DNA of 64,000 nt, from the NCBI GenBank assembly GCA_032622095.1, contig CP136067.1, positions 198,052,052-198,116,051 on the forward strand. The letters run 5' to 3'. Position numbers and translations under genes: made by a program. The DNA comes from Siphonodentalium dalli (taxonomy: Eukaryota > Mollusca > Scaphopoda > Gadilida > Siphonodentaliidae). Each line of letters opens with the position of its first letter. Within the stretch, counting starts at the first letter, position 1. This document shows, piece by piece, positions 11,545 through 23,776 of the stretch. The notes beneath the pieces were generated by a model. It made no database searches. It had not been told where the DNA came from and saw only the letters and a program-made list of their open reading frames with translations.

Positions 11545-11942
11545 GGTAGCCGAGAGGTAGCGTACTGGTCTCTCGTGCTGTCGGACCGGGAATCGCAACC
11601 TGGTCAGGGTATTCTGACAAAACTCAGAACTCGGTCAGATACCAAGTTTGTCAGGCTGAAAAGTCTCATTAGAGATAACTGAATCAAGATCCGAATGCAA
11701 AATGCCGACTTCCCCCAATTACAACACTTGTCCAGGTATGTTGTCGTGGGTGCAGTACGCTGTCCGATCGGGCGCGGACATTAATGGCTGACCCGTGTGC
11801 ACGCCTCGGTGTGTGCACGTTAAAGAACGCTGCTGGAGTCACCACAGGGTTATAAAGTTACTCAGCCGTGGTAGCACCTGGACCTCCACATACTCCTAAT
11901 CACATTGAGGGCGATGGAGTATCAAGTAGATAGATAGATAGA
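11545..11942 (+). mobile_element. tRNA-derived SINE
   Basis: A tRNA-like head carries an A box at about 11546 (TAGCCGAGAGG) and a weaker B box about 44 bp downstream (GAATCGCAACC), which together form an internal RNA polymerase III promoter. A ~300-bp body follows, including 'cacgttaaagaacgctgctgg', and the 3' end is a (GATA)n-type short repeat at about 11925-11942. A small direct repeat ATGTCG on both sides may be the target duplication. The clover-leaf is degenerate, so this is not a functional tRNA gene. Confidence 0.7.
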
Positions 11943-11977
11943 TGTCGAGTGTAATGCGCCAATAATCCGATCTCAGT

Positions 11978-12451
11978 CAGGGTTCGCGCTGCCACTTGCC
12001 AAATTTTCCAATTATGGCAAAAATAATTCACATTTGGCAAAATATATTTTCATTTGGAAAAAGTTTTGGCAAGCCACTTTTTAATTCCTCAAAAAATTTG
12101 AAAATATTGGTCAATCAATACCATTCATTTCAGGAAACTCCCACAATATAGTTATATTAGTGGTGTTTTATAAGGTCTAGGAAAAGTTAGCAGTTAATCT
12201 GATAGGATCAGTATTGATGAGTGAGGGGTTACCCGTTTTAGTGTGGTTGCGGCGATATTTACATAGCTAATTTTCTTGTAATGTGCCCTTCTGATGAAGC
12301 AAACCTTCTACAATTTTATTGTTCGGCGATTGGTTTATTGTTGTATGATAAACCACAAAATAAGACACAATGTTGCAGAAAATTATACTATCAGGGATAG
12401 CATTTGGCAAATTATTTGGCAAAAGTTAATTTTGGTCCAGGGCGGACCCTG
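11978..12451. mobile_element. Non-autonomous hAT-type element 1
   Basis: Ends CAGGGTTCGCGCTG and CCAGGGCGGACCCTG are inverted. A perfect 8-bp target duplication ATCTCAGT lies at 11970-11977 and 12452-12459. CAG...CTG ends and 8-bp duplications are the hallmark of hAT transposons. Subterminal regions contain repeated TTGGCAAA, probably transposase-binding sites. No transposase is present. Length is 474 bp. Confidence 0.9.
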
Positions 12452-12637
12452 ATCTCAGTACATGGCAGTATATGCAAGTTGTATGAGGAATCATCTTCCT
12501 AAAATTATAAATATACGCTCCGTGTACATGTGACTGGTACCGCGACACTATAGTACAGCGGTTCCGATAATGTCCTGAGTAATGACCTGATATAGCACTC
12601 TTTACAGTCCAGGAGGCACCAGGCTCGATTATTCATT

Positions 12638-12901
12638 ATGCACAAAATCCGTCATCAACATGCTGCAGTCAAAATAGATGAATATGCTAAAAGAACAAGA
12701 TAATCCAGGCACACTAATGCGGCTGTCTACCTAATTCCACAATCCAACTACGATTACCACAAATTTTCTTTCTTTCCCCGGACCATAAGAGAATGGAATG
12801 CTCTACCAACTGAAATAGTCACCATCATTCCAGTCGATGAGTTCAGGACCAGGATGATGAACCAACTAAATCCATGCTGGACGTCCCAGAAAACCCAATA
12901 G
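12638..12901 (+). pseudogene. LINE reverse-transcriptase C-terminus, dead
   Basis: The frame reads MHKIRHQHAAVKIDEYAKRT, then R, TAA at 12701-12703, then SRHTNAAVYLIP and the tail KFSFFPRTIREWNALPTEIV, ending at TAG. The 'FSFFPRTIREWNALP' block is a common C-terminal signature of invertebrate non-LTR retrotransposon polyproteins. Reverse transcriptase and endonuclease domains are absent, so only the 3' part of a 5'-truncated, stop-bearing copy remains. Clade cannot be decided from this piece. Confidence 0.8.
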
Positions 12902-13077
12902 AACCAGTAAAGAATCCAATCAACTAATCATGACTTCCAAATTCAAATCAAATTCAAATCACATCAATTAAATCAATTATATTATTAAAAACCCTAATCA
13001 TGAAGATAAATTATCGCCAGTCGTTACCAAAATAAATTAGTCATAATCATCAGCCTGTTGATGGTGGACTGTAATCG

Positions 13078-13106
13078 GAAGAAGAAGAAGAAGAAGAAGA
13101 AGAAGA
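13078..13106 (+). repeat. (GAA)n microsatellite
   Basis: About ten GAA units are uninterrupted. Confidence 0.95.
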
Positions 13107-13229
13107 GGGAACTAATACCACATTTCCTGGTACCGAAGGTAGTTTGCTCTTTATGTCGATCTTTGATCCGCTTTAGCTTGATGTATATATATGTTTATAT
13201 TTGCGAACGTCTGTCTGTCTGTGCTTCTA

Positions 13230-14790
13230 TAGGAATTCACGGGGGACCATCTAAATGGCACCAACGGGATCTAACAAGGGTAACTTTTTTACGAGGAAGA
13301 GAATGGTGCGGGTTAGAATTCCCATTTGCACCAAACTTATACATAATCATCTCCAGGATATGGGCAATCTGATGGTGTGGTCTAAATATGTCTAAAGGTG
13401 GGCCGTTCGAGTCAGCGGTTCACGGAAGGGGAGAGGTAACAATATTACCGATTACCACCAATCGTATACAAACTCATCTCCATGATGTCGGGAGTCTAAT
13501 GGTGTGGCTTAAAGCTGTCCAAATAGGCGTCATTAGAGTCAGGAATGAACTGAAGGGGAGAGGGACACCAACATTGATACAAATATTTTAGCACAGAATT
13601 CCACCAAATAGATACACATCCTTCTCCACGATACGAGCGAGGAATCTAATTAGTGCCGTTTGGATGAGAGATTTGCTTGGGAGGTGGCACTAAATTTGAT
13701 AAGAATTTATTATGTCATAACCTCAAAACGTATACATAATAATCTCCATGATGTCAGAAGTCTAATTGTGGGGTTTAAAGATGTAAAAGGGGCCGTTCGA
13801 GTCACGGGTGCATGGGGTGAAGCGACATTGATAAATTATATTTTAGCTTCGATTCCCAACAAAATGATACATATTCTCAGGGATTCGTGGAATGTAATCC
13901 TGTGGTTTAAATACGCCTCATTGGCGCCGTTTGGGTTAGAGATGGGGGCACGCAATTTGATACGAATGTGTTTAGTCGCCGAATACCACCAATGTTATAT
14001 ATAGTCATCTTCACAATGAGTCGGATTGTGTGGTTTAAAAATGTCAAAAGTTGCACAGCTTGAGTCATGGATAGGGAAAGATGGGTCACGTTAACTGATA
14101 CAAATATGTTTAGCGCCAATTTCCACCAAATTCGAACAAGTTATTCACCAATGATACGATGAATCACATAGTGTGGGTTAACGACGCCATTTGGACCATC
14201 TTGGCACCAAAGGGGTATAACAGTGGTAATATGGTAATTGTTATATGGAAGATATTGGCGCAAGTTAAAATTTTCTAAAGTGACGATGTTATAGTGTCAG
14301 GGACAGAAAAGGAGAGGGGCAGCAACAATAGTAAAATATTTATGTCGCAGATTTCCACCAATCTAATACATAGTCATTTCAATGATATGACGCATGGTGC
14401 ACAGAGGGGGACAGAGGCTCCAAAAGTGATACAAAGCCTCGATTTCCATTAAATTGATACATATTCTTATCTACGAAACGAGGAATCTTATCGTGTGACC
14501 CGAAGACGCCAATGGGTGCACGTGAGAGATTTTGGGGCGGGTATTACATTTGATAAAAATTTGTTTAGTCGCCGATTACCAGCAAACGTATACATACTCA
14601 ACTCCATGGTATCAGGAGTCTTATAGACGTGGTTTAAATATGTCAAAAGTGGTGCCATGCATGTCATGCATGGGATGGGAGGGGCAACAAAGCTGGTACA
14701 AATACGTTTAGCACTAATTTCCACCAAACATATACAGGTTTTCTCCATTAATACGAGGAATCAAATCGTGTAAGTTAAAGACGCATTAGA
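13230..14790 (+). repeat. Helitron core array, ~140-bp units
   Basis: About ten diverged units repeat 'cgccgatttccaccaaa...catac..at..tctccatgat.cgaggaatctaat.gtgtggttta' followed by 'gagtca.gg...gg.agaggggcac.a'. The same units form the middle of the Helitrons at 53.3 and 58.3 kb. Short frames inside are products of the repeat, not genes. Confidence 0.8.
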
Positions 14791-14810
14791 CTGGTCATTG
14801 TGCCAATAAA

Positions 14811-15104
14811 ACCATCCACCCGAATAGTAGTAACCTGACACATGTCTGTGATACCATCCACCCGAATAGTAGTAGCCTGACACATGTCTGTGATACCATC
14901 CACCCGAATAGTAGTAACCTGACACATGTCTGTGATACCATCCACCCGAATAGTAGTAACCTGACACATGTCTGTGATACCATCCACCCGAATAGTAGTA
15001 ACCTGACACATGTCTGTGATACCATCCACCCGAATAGTAGTAACCTGACACATGTCTGTGATACCATCCACCCGAATAGTAGTAACCTGACACATGTCTG
15101 TGAT
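14811..15104 (+). repeat. 42-bp tandem array, exactly seven units
   Basis: The unit begins accatccacccgaatagtag and ends cacatgtctgtgat. Seven consecutive units are nearly identical, with one A/G change in unit 2. Because 42 is divisible by three, all three minus frames are open, which is a length artefact. Each unit contains the palindrome AGACATGTGT-like core. Confidence 0.95.
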
Positions 15105-15205
15105 ACAGCACATGCATCCCTAAATGAGAACAATTTGCAACGAATACTTACAAAGCACAACACAAATAACTGTTTGTTACCCGTAAATTACAAATATGTA
15201 TTTAA

Positions 15206-15608
15206 CCCTTTACCCAACAGCTTCATTCAGAACGGCCCTGTGCCAATGCATTCTCTTATATATGCGAGTCGACCATAGGTCGCCTCGCATATATAAGAGA
15301 ATGCATTGGCTTAACACAATAAAAATTAAAAAATGGTTAAAGAATGTAAGAAAAAATGTTAAAAAGTGTTAAAATAAGATTTGTTTTAGGCCAATGTATT
15401 CTCTTATATATATGCGAGGCGACCTATGGTCGACTCGCATATATAAGAGAATGCATCGGCACAGGGCTAACTGTAACTATCACAATGTGGTCAAGGAGCC
15501 GGTTCCAATGATATCCATATTTGTATGGTTCTATTGAGACAGACCGAAGATATTTTAGGCTGTTGAAGCTTTATTTGGCCGGTTTTGGCCGGTTTGTTGG
15601 GTAAAGTG
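15206..15608 (-). mobile_element. piggyBac-type MITE with two hairpins, copy 1
   Basis: The element starts CCCTTTACCCAACA directly after TTAA (15202-15205) and ends TGTTGGGTAAAGTG before TTAA (15609-15612). TTAA target duplication with CCCTTT ends is diagnostic of the piggyBac superfamily. Two 69-71-nt hairpins (15242-15310 and 15390-15460) lie inside. The subterminal segment 'ccaatgatatccatatttg' is in reverse orientation relative to the copies at 42.3 and 61.9 kb. The right end has one mismatch in the terminal GGG. Confidence 0.85.
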
Positions 15609-15734
15609 TTAAAACAAAATATATATATATATATGCATGGACCTGAATTATTGTGTTCTACAACTATTATTAAACCAATCAAAGACAGGCGTTTTTGTTT
15701 TATCAAATTAAAATACCAAGTTTGAACGTGACGT

Positions 15735-18700
15735 ACACCCAGACTATTATATTTATTATATGAGAGAACTAAAGGTAAGTCATGTGGTGTGGGGTGAATG
15801 GGTACCATATTAACTCCCAGACTATTATATGTATTATATGAGAGAACTAAAGGTAAGTCATGTGGTGTGGGGTGAATGGGTACCATATTAACTCCCAGAC
15901 TATTATATTTATTATATGAGAGAACTAAAGGTAAGTCATGTGGTGTGGGGTGAATGGGTACCATATTAACTCCCAGACTATTATATGTATTATATGAGAG
16001 AACTAAAGGTAAGTCATGTGGTGTGGGGTGAATGGGTACCATATTAACTCCCAGACTATTATATGTATTATATGAGAGAACTAAAGGTAAGTCATGTGGT
16101 GTGGGGTGAATGGGTACCATATTAACTCCCAGACTATTATATTTATTATATGAGAGAACTAAAGGTAAGTCATGTGGTGTGGGGTGAATGGGTACCATAT
16201 TAACTCCCAGACTATTATATGTATTATATGAGAGAACTAAAGGTAAGTCATGTGGTGTGGGGTGAATGGGTACCATATTAACTCCCAGACTATTATATGT
16301 ATTATATGAGAGAACTAAAGGTAAGTCATGTGGTGTGGGGTGAATGGGTACCATATTAACTCCCAGACTATTATATTTATTATATGAGAGAACTAAAGGT
16401 AAGTCATGTGGTGTGGGGTGAATGGGTACCATATTAACTCCCAGACTATTATATTTATTATATGAGAGAACTAAAGGTAAGTCATGTGGTGTGGGGTGAA
16501 TGGGTACCATATTAACTCCCAGACTATTATATTTATTATATGAGAGAACTAAAGGTAAGTCATGTGGTGTGGGGTGAATGGGTACCATATTAACTCCCAG
16601 ACTATTATATTTATTATATGAGAGAACTAAAGGTAAGTCATGTGGTGTGGGGTGAATGGGTACCATATTAACTCCCAGACTATTATATTTATTATATGAG
16701 AGAACTAAAGGTAAGTCATGTGGTGTGGGGTGAATGGGTACCATATTAACTCCCAGACTATTATATTTATTATATGAGAGAACTAAAGGTAAGTCATGTG
16801 GTGTGGGGTGAATGGGTACCATATTAACTCCCAGACTATTATATGTATTATATGAGAGAACTAAAGGTAAGTCATGTGGTGTGGGGTGAATGGGTACCAT
16901 ATTAACTCCCAGACTATTATATTTATTATATGAGAGAACTAAAGGTAAGTCATGTGGTGTGGGGTGAATGGGTACCATATTAACTCCCAGACTATTATAT
17001 GTATTATATGAGAGAACTAAAGGTAAGTCATGTGGTGTGGGGTGAATGGGTACCATATTAACTCCCAGACTATTATATTTATTATATGAGAGAACTAAAG
17101 GTAAGTCATGTGGTGTGGGGTGAATGGGTACCATATTAACTCCCAGACTATTATATTTATTATATGAGAGAACTAAAGGTAAGTCATGTGGTGTGGGGTG
17201 AATGGGTACCATATTAACTCCCAGACTATTATATTTATTATATGAGAGAACTAAAGGTAAGTCATGTGGTGTGGGGTGAATGGGTACCATATTAACTCCC
17301 AGACTATTATATGTATTATATGAGAGAACTAAAGGTAAGTCATGTGGTGTGGGGTGAATGGGTACCATATTAACTCCCAGACTATTATATGTATTATATG
17401 AGAGAACTAAAGGTAAGTCATGTGGTGTGGGGTGAATGGGTACCATATTAACTCCCAGACTATTATATGTATTATATGAGAGAACTAAAGGTAAGTCATG
17501 TGGTGTGGGGTGAATGGGTACCATATTAACTCCCAGACTATTATATGTATTATATGAGAGAACTAAAGGTAAGTCATGTGGTGTGGGGTGAATGGGTACC
17601 ATATTAACTCCCAGACTATTATATGTATTATATGAGAGAACTAAAGGTAAGTCATGTGGTGTGGGGTGAATGGGTACCATATTAACTCCCAGACTATTAT
17701 ATTTATTATATGAGAGAACTAAAGGTAAGTCATGTGGTGTGGTGAGCATGGGTACCATATTAACTCCCAGACTATTATATTTATTATATGAGAGAACTAA
17801 AGGTAAGTCATGTGGTGTGGTGAGCATGGGTACCATATTAACTCCCAGACTATTATATGTATTATATGAGAGAACTAAAGGTAAGTCATGTGGTGTGGGG
17901 TGAATGGGTACCATATTAACTCCCAGACTATTATATGTATTATATGAGAGAACTAAAGGTAAGTCATGTGGTGTGGGGTGAATGGGTACCATATTAACTC
18001 CCAGACTATTATATGTATTATATGAGAGAACTAAAGGTAAGTCATGTGGTGTGGGGTGAATGGGTACCATATTAACTCCCAGACTATTATATTTATTATA
18101 TGAGAGAACTAAAGGTAAGTCATGTGGTGTGGGGTGAATGGGTACCATATTAACTCCCAGACTATTATATTTATTATATGAGAGAACTAAAGGTAAGTCA
18201 CGTGGTGTGGGGTGAATGGGTACCATATTAACTCCCAGACTATTATAATTATTATATGAGAGAACTAAAGGTAAGTCATGTGGTGTGGGGTGAATGGGTA
18301 CCATATTAACTCCCAGACTATTATATGTATTATATGAGAGAACTAAAGGTAAGTCATGTGGTGTGGGGTGAATGGGTACCATATTAACTCCCAGACTATT
18401 ATATGTATTATATGAGAGAACTAAAGGTAAGTCATGTGGTGTGGGGTGAATGGGTACCATATTAACTCCCAGACTATTATATTTATTATATGAGAGAACT
18501 AAAGGTAAGTCATGTGGTGTGGGGTGAATGGGTACCATATTAACTCCCAGACTATTATATTTATTATATGAGAGAACTAAAGGTAAGTCATGTGGTGTGG
18601 TGAGCATGGGTACCATATTAACTCCCAGAATATTATATGTATTATATGAGAGAACTAAAGGTAAGTCATGTGGTGTGGGGTGAATGGGTACCATATTAAC

Positions 18701-21700
18701 TCCCAGACTATTATATGTATTATATGAGAGAACTAAAGGTAAGTCATGTGGTGTGGGGTGAATGGGTACCATATTAACTCCCAGACTATTATATTTATTA
18801 TATGAGAGAACTAAAGGTAAGTCATGTGGTGTGGGGTGAATGGGTACCATATTAACTCCCAGACTATTATATTTATTATATGAGAGAACTAAAGGTAAGT
18901 CATGTGGTGTGGGGTGAATGGGTACCATATTAACTCCCAGACTATTATATTTATTATATGAGAGAACTAAAGGTAAGTCATGTGGTGTGGTGAGCATGGG
19001 TACCATATTAACTCCCAGACTATTATATTTATTATATGAGAGAACTAAAGGTAAGTCATGTGGTGTGGGGTGAATGGGTACCATATTAACTCCCAGACTA
19101 TTATATTTATTATATGAGAGAACTAAAGGTAAGTCATGTGGTGTGGGGTGAATGGGTACCATATTAACTCCCAGACTATTATATTTATTATATGAGAGAA
19201 CTAAAGGTAAGTCATGTGGTGTGGGGTGAATGGGTACCATATTAACTCCCAGACTATTATATTTATTATATGAGAGAACTAAAGGTAAGTTATGTGGTGT
19301 GGGGTGAATGGGTACTATATTAACTCCCAGACTATTATATGTATTATATGAGAGAACTAAAGGTAAGTCATGTGGTGTGGTGAGCATGGGTACCATATTA
19401 ACTCCCAGACTATTATATGTATTATATGAGAGAACTAAAGGTAAGTCATGTGGTGTGGTGAGCATGGGTACCATATCAACTCCCAGACTATTATATTTAT
19501 TATATGAGAGAACTAAAGGTAAGTTATGTGGTGTGGGGTGAATGGGTACCATATTAACTCCCAGACTATTATATTTATTATATGAGAGAACTAAAGGTAA
19601 GTTATGTGGTGTGGGGTGAATGGGTACCATATTAACTCCCAGACTATTATATTTTATTATATGAGAGAACTAAAGGTAAGTCATGTGGTGTGGGGTGAAT
19701 GGGTACCATATTAACTCCCAGACTATTATATGTATTATATGAGAGAACTAAAGGTAAGTCATGTGGTGTGGGGTGAATGGGTACCATATTAACTCCCAGA
19801 CTATTATATTTATTATATGAGAGAACTAAAGGTAAGTCATGTGGTGTGGGGTGAATGGGTACCATATTAACTCCCAGACTATTATATTTATTATATGAGA
19901 GAACTAAAGGTAAGTCATGTGGTGTGGGGTGAATGGGTACCATATTAACTCCCAGACTATTATATTTATTATATGAGAGAACTAAAGGTAAGTTATGTGG
20001 TGTGGTGAGCATGGGTACCATATTAACTCCCAGACTATTATATTTTATTATATGAGAGAACTAAATGTAAGTCATGTGGTGTGGGGTGTATGGGTACCAT
20101 ATTAACTCCCAGACTATTATATTTATTATATGAGAGAACTAAAGGTAAGTCATGTGGTGTGGGGTGAATGGGTACCATATTAACTCCCAGACTATTATAT
20201 TTATTATATGAGAGAACTAAAGGTAAGTCATGTGGTGTGGGGTGAATGGGTACCATATTAACTCCCAGACTATTATATTTTATTATATGAGAGAACTAAA
20301 GGTAAGTCATGTGGTGTGGGGTGTATGGGTACCATATTAACTCCCAGACTATTATATTTATTATATGAGAGAACTAAAGGTAAGTCATGTGGTGTGGGGT
20401 GAATGGGTACCATATTAACTCCCAGACTATTATATTTATTATATGAGAGAACTAAAGGTAAGTCATGTGGTGTGGGGTGTATGGGTACCATATTAACTCC
20501 CAGACTATTATATTTATTATATGAGAGAACTAAAGGTAAGTCATGTGGTGGGGTGAATGGGTACCATATTAACTCCCAGACTATTATATTTATTATATGA
20601 GAGAACTAAAGGTAAGTCATGTGGTGTGGGGTGAATGGGTACCATATTAACTCCCAGACTATTATATTTATTATATGAGAGAACTAAAGGTAAGTCATGT
20701 GGTGTGGGGTGAATGGGTACCCTATCAACTCCCAGACTATTATATTTATTATATGAGAGAACTAAAGGTAAGTCATGTGGTGTGGTGAGCATGGGTACCA
20801 TATCAACTCCCAGACTATTATATTTTATTATATGAGAGAACTAAAGGTAAGTCATGTGGTGTGGGGTGAATGGGTACCATATTAACTCCCAGACTATTAT
20901 ATTTATTATATGAGAGAACTAAAGGTAAGTCATGTGGTGTGGGGTGAATGGGTACCCTATCAACTCCCAGACTATTATATTTATTATATGAGAGAACTAA
21001 AGGTAAGTCATGTGGTGTGGGGTGAATGGGTACCCTATCAACTCCCAGACTATTATATTTATTATATGAGAGAACTAAAGGTAAGTTATGTGGTGTGGGG
21101 TGAATGGGTACCATATTAACTCCCAGACTATTATATTTATTATATGAGAGAACTAAAGGTAAGTCATGTGGTGTGGGGTGAATGGGTACCATATTAACTC
21201 CCAGACTATTATATTTATTATATGAGAGAACTAAAGGTAAGTCATGTGGTGTGGGGTGAATGGGTACCATATTAACTCCCAGACTATTATATGTATTATA
21301 TGAGAGAACTAAAGGTAAGTCATGTGGTGTGGGGTGAATGGGTTCCATATTAACTCCCAGACTATTATATTTATTATATGAGAGAACTAAAGGTAAGTCA
21401 TGTGGTGTGGGGTGAATGGGTACCCTATCAACTCCCAGACTATTATATTTATTATATGAGAGAACTAAAGGTAAGTTATGTGGTGTGGGGTGAATGGGTA
21501 CCATATTAACTCCCAGACTATTATATTTATTATATGAGAGAACTAAAGGTAAGTCATGTGGTGTGGGGTGAATGGGTACCATATTAACTCCCAGACTATT
21601 ATATTTATTATATGAGAGAACTAAAGGTAAGTCATGTGGTGTGGGGTGAATGGGTACCATATTAACTCCCAGACTAGTATATGTATTATATGAGAGAACT

Positions 21701-22269
21701 AAAGGTAAGTCATGTGGCGTGGGGTGAATGGGTACCCTATCAACTCCCAGACTATTATATTTATTATATGAGAGAACTAAAGGTAAGTTATGTGGTGTGG
21801 GGTGAATGGGTACCATATTAACTCCCAGACTATTATATTTATTATATGAGAGAACTAAAGGTAAGTCATGTGGTGTGGGGTGAATGGGTACCCTATCAAC
21901 TCCCAGACTATTATATTTTATTATATGAGAGAACTAAAGGTAAGTCATGTGGTGTGGGGTGAATGGGTACCATATTAACTCCCAGACTATTATATTTATT
22001 ATATGAGAGAACTAAAGGTAAGTTATGTGGTGTGGGGTGAATGGGTACCATATTAACTCCCAGACTATCATATTTATTATATGAGAGAACTAAAGGTAAG
22101 TCATGTGGTGTGGGGTGAATGGGTACCATATTAACTCCCAGACTATTATATTTATTATATGAGAGAACTAAAGGTAAGTTATGTGGTGTGGTGAGCATGG
22201 GTACCATATCAACTCCCAGACTATTATATTTTATTATATGAGAGAACTAAAGTAAGTCAACTCCCAGAC
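15735..22269 (+). repeat. 78-bp satellite, main block (about 83 units)
   Basis: The unit contains 'tattaactcccagactatta', 'tatgagagaactaaaggtaa', 'gtcatgtggtgtggggtgaa' and 'tgggtacca'. Variants include TATTTATT versus TATGTATT, GGGGTGAAT versus GGTGAGCAT, GTCATGTGG versus GTTATGTGG, ACCATATTAAC versus ACCCTATCAAC, and a 79-bp form with one extra T. Because 78 is 26 codons, the minus strand stays open for 1379 codons (19630 to 15491) until 79-bp units appear. Variant changes alter amino acids freely, so I see no sign of coding constraint. Confidence 0.97.
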
Positions 22270-22462
22270 GTAGTGCCGTTTGTGTGGTTTGGAGAGTGGA
22301 GGGGCACTAAGACTGATAATAATGTTTTAGTCGCCAATATCCACAAAAGAAAAATATATATAGTCATCTCCATATTTCGTTTGAATGTGTTTTTGGCGTT
22401 GTAATTTCATAACCTCGACAATAGGTGACCGAATTAAGTCACATGAACAATTATATCTTCAC
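22270..22462 (+). repeat. Helitron-flank interlude 1 inside the satellite
   Basis: 193 bp from 'gtagtgccgtttgtgtgg' to 'atatcttcacaact' that is not satellite. It is Helitron core and tail sequence, recurring at 23584-23776 (offset 1314) and 26067-26259 (offset 3797). Confidence 0.9.
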
Positions 22463-23583
22463 AACTAAAGGTAAGTTATGTGGTGTGGTGAGCATGGGTA
22501 CCATATTAACTCCCAGACTATTATATTTTATTATATGAGAGAACTAAAGGTAAGTCATGTGGTGTGGGGTGTATGGGTACCATATTAACTCCCAGACTAT
22601 TATATTTATTATATGAGAGAACTAAAGGTAAGTCATGTGGTGTGGGGTGAATGGGTACCATATTAACTCCCAGACTATTATATTTATTATATGAGAGAAC
22701 TAAAGGTAAGTCATGTGGTGTGGGGTGAATGGGTACCATATTAACTCCCAGACTATTATATTTTATTATATGAGAGAACTAAAGGTAAGTCATGTGGTGT
22801 GGGGTGTATGGGTACCATATTAACTCCCAGACTATTATATTTATTATATGAGAGAACTAAAGGTAAGTCATGTGGTGTGGGGTGAATGGGTACCATATTA
22901 ACTCCCAGACTATTATATTTATTATATGAGAGAACTAAAGGTAAGTCATGTGGTGTGGGGTGAATGGGTACCATATTAACTCCCAGACTAGTATATGTAT
23001 TATATGAGAGAACTAAAGGTAAGTCATGTGGCGTGGGGTGAATGGGTACCCTATCAACTCCCAGACTATTATATTTATTATATGAGAGAACTAAAGGTAA
23101 GTTATGTGGTGTGGGGTGAATGGGTACCATATTAACTCCCAGACTATTATATTTATTATATGAGAGAACTAAAGGTAAGTCATGTGGTGTGGGGTGAATG
23201 GGTACCCTATCAACTCCCAGACTATTATATTTTATTATATGAGAGAACTAAAGGTAAGTCATGTGGTGTGGGGTGAATGGGTACCATATTAACTCCCAGA
23301 CTATTATATTTATTATATGAGAGAACTAAAGGTAAGTTATGTGGTGTGGGGTGAATGGGTACCATATTAACTCCCAGACTATCATATTTATTATATGAGA
23401 GAACTAAAGGTAAGTCATGTGGTGTGGGGTGAATGGGTACCATATTAACTCCCAGACTATTATATTTATTATATGAGAGAACTAAAGGTAAGTTATGTGG
23501 TGTGGTGAGCATGGGTACCATATCAACTCCCATACTATTATATTTTATTATATGAGAGAACTAAAGTAAGTCAACTCCCAGAC
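22463..23583 (+). repeat. 78-bp satellite, second block (about 14 units)
   Basis: The block resumes in mid-unit (AACT then aaaggtaagttatg) after interlude 1 and ends at 'actcccagac' before interlude 2. Its variant order matches that before interlude 1, showing a 1314-bp tandem duplication. Confidence 0.95.
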
Positions 23584-23776
23584 GTAGTGCCGTTTGTGTG
23601 GTTTGGAGAGTGGAGGGGCACTAAGACTGATAATAATGTTTTAGTCGCCAATATCCACAAAAGAAAAATATATATAGTCATCTCCATATTTCGTTTGAAT
23701 GTGTTTTTGGCGTTGTAATTTCATAACCTCGACAATAGGTGACCGAATTAAGTCACATGAACAATTATATCTTCAC
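23584..23776 (+). repeat. Helitron-flank interlude 2 inside the satellite
   Basis: Same sequence and same two junctions as interlude 1. Confidence 0.9.

Noticed and set aside
14811-15104. CRISPR-like array
   Set aside because: The units are direct tandem copies without variable spacers, in a eukaryotic repeat context.
14761-15163. Three overlapping ~120-codon minus-strand ORFs
   Set aside because: They are the three readings of one 42-bp tandem repeat, and no single frame is favoured.
15491-19630. 1379-codon minus-strand ORF and its shorter relatives (MVPIHPTPHDLPLVLSYNKY repeats)
   Set aside because: The unit is 78 bp, exactly 26 codons, so any stop-free unit gives a long frame. Variants change amino acids freely, 79-bp units break the frame, and the C-terminal end is read from a piggyBac-type MITE.
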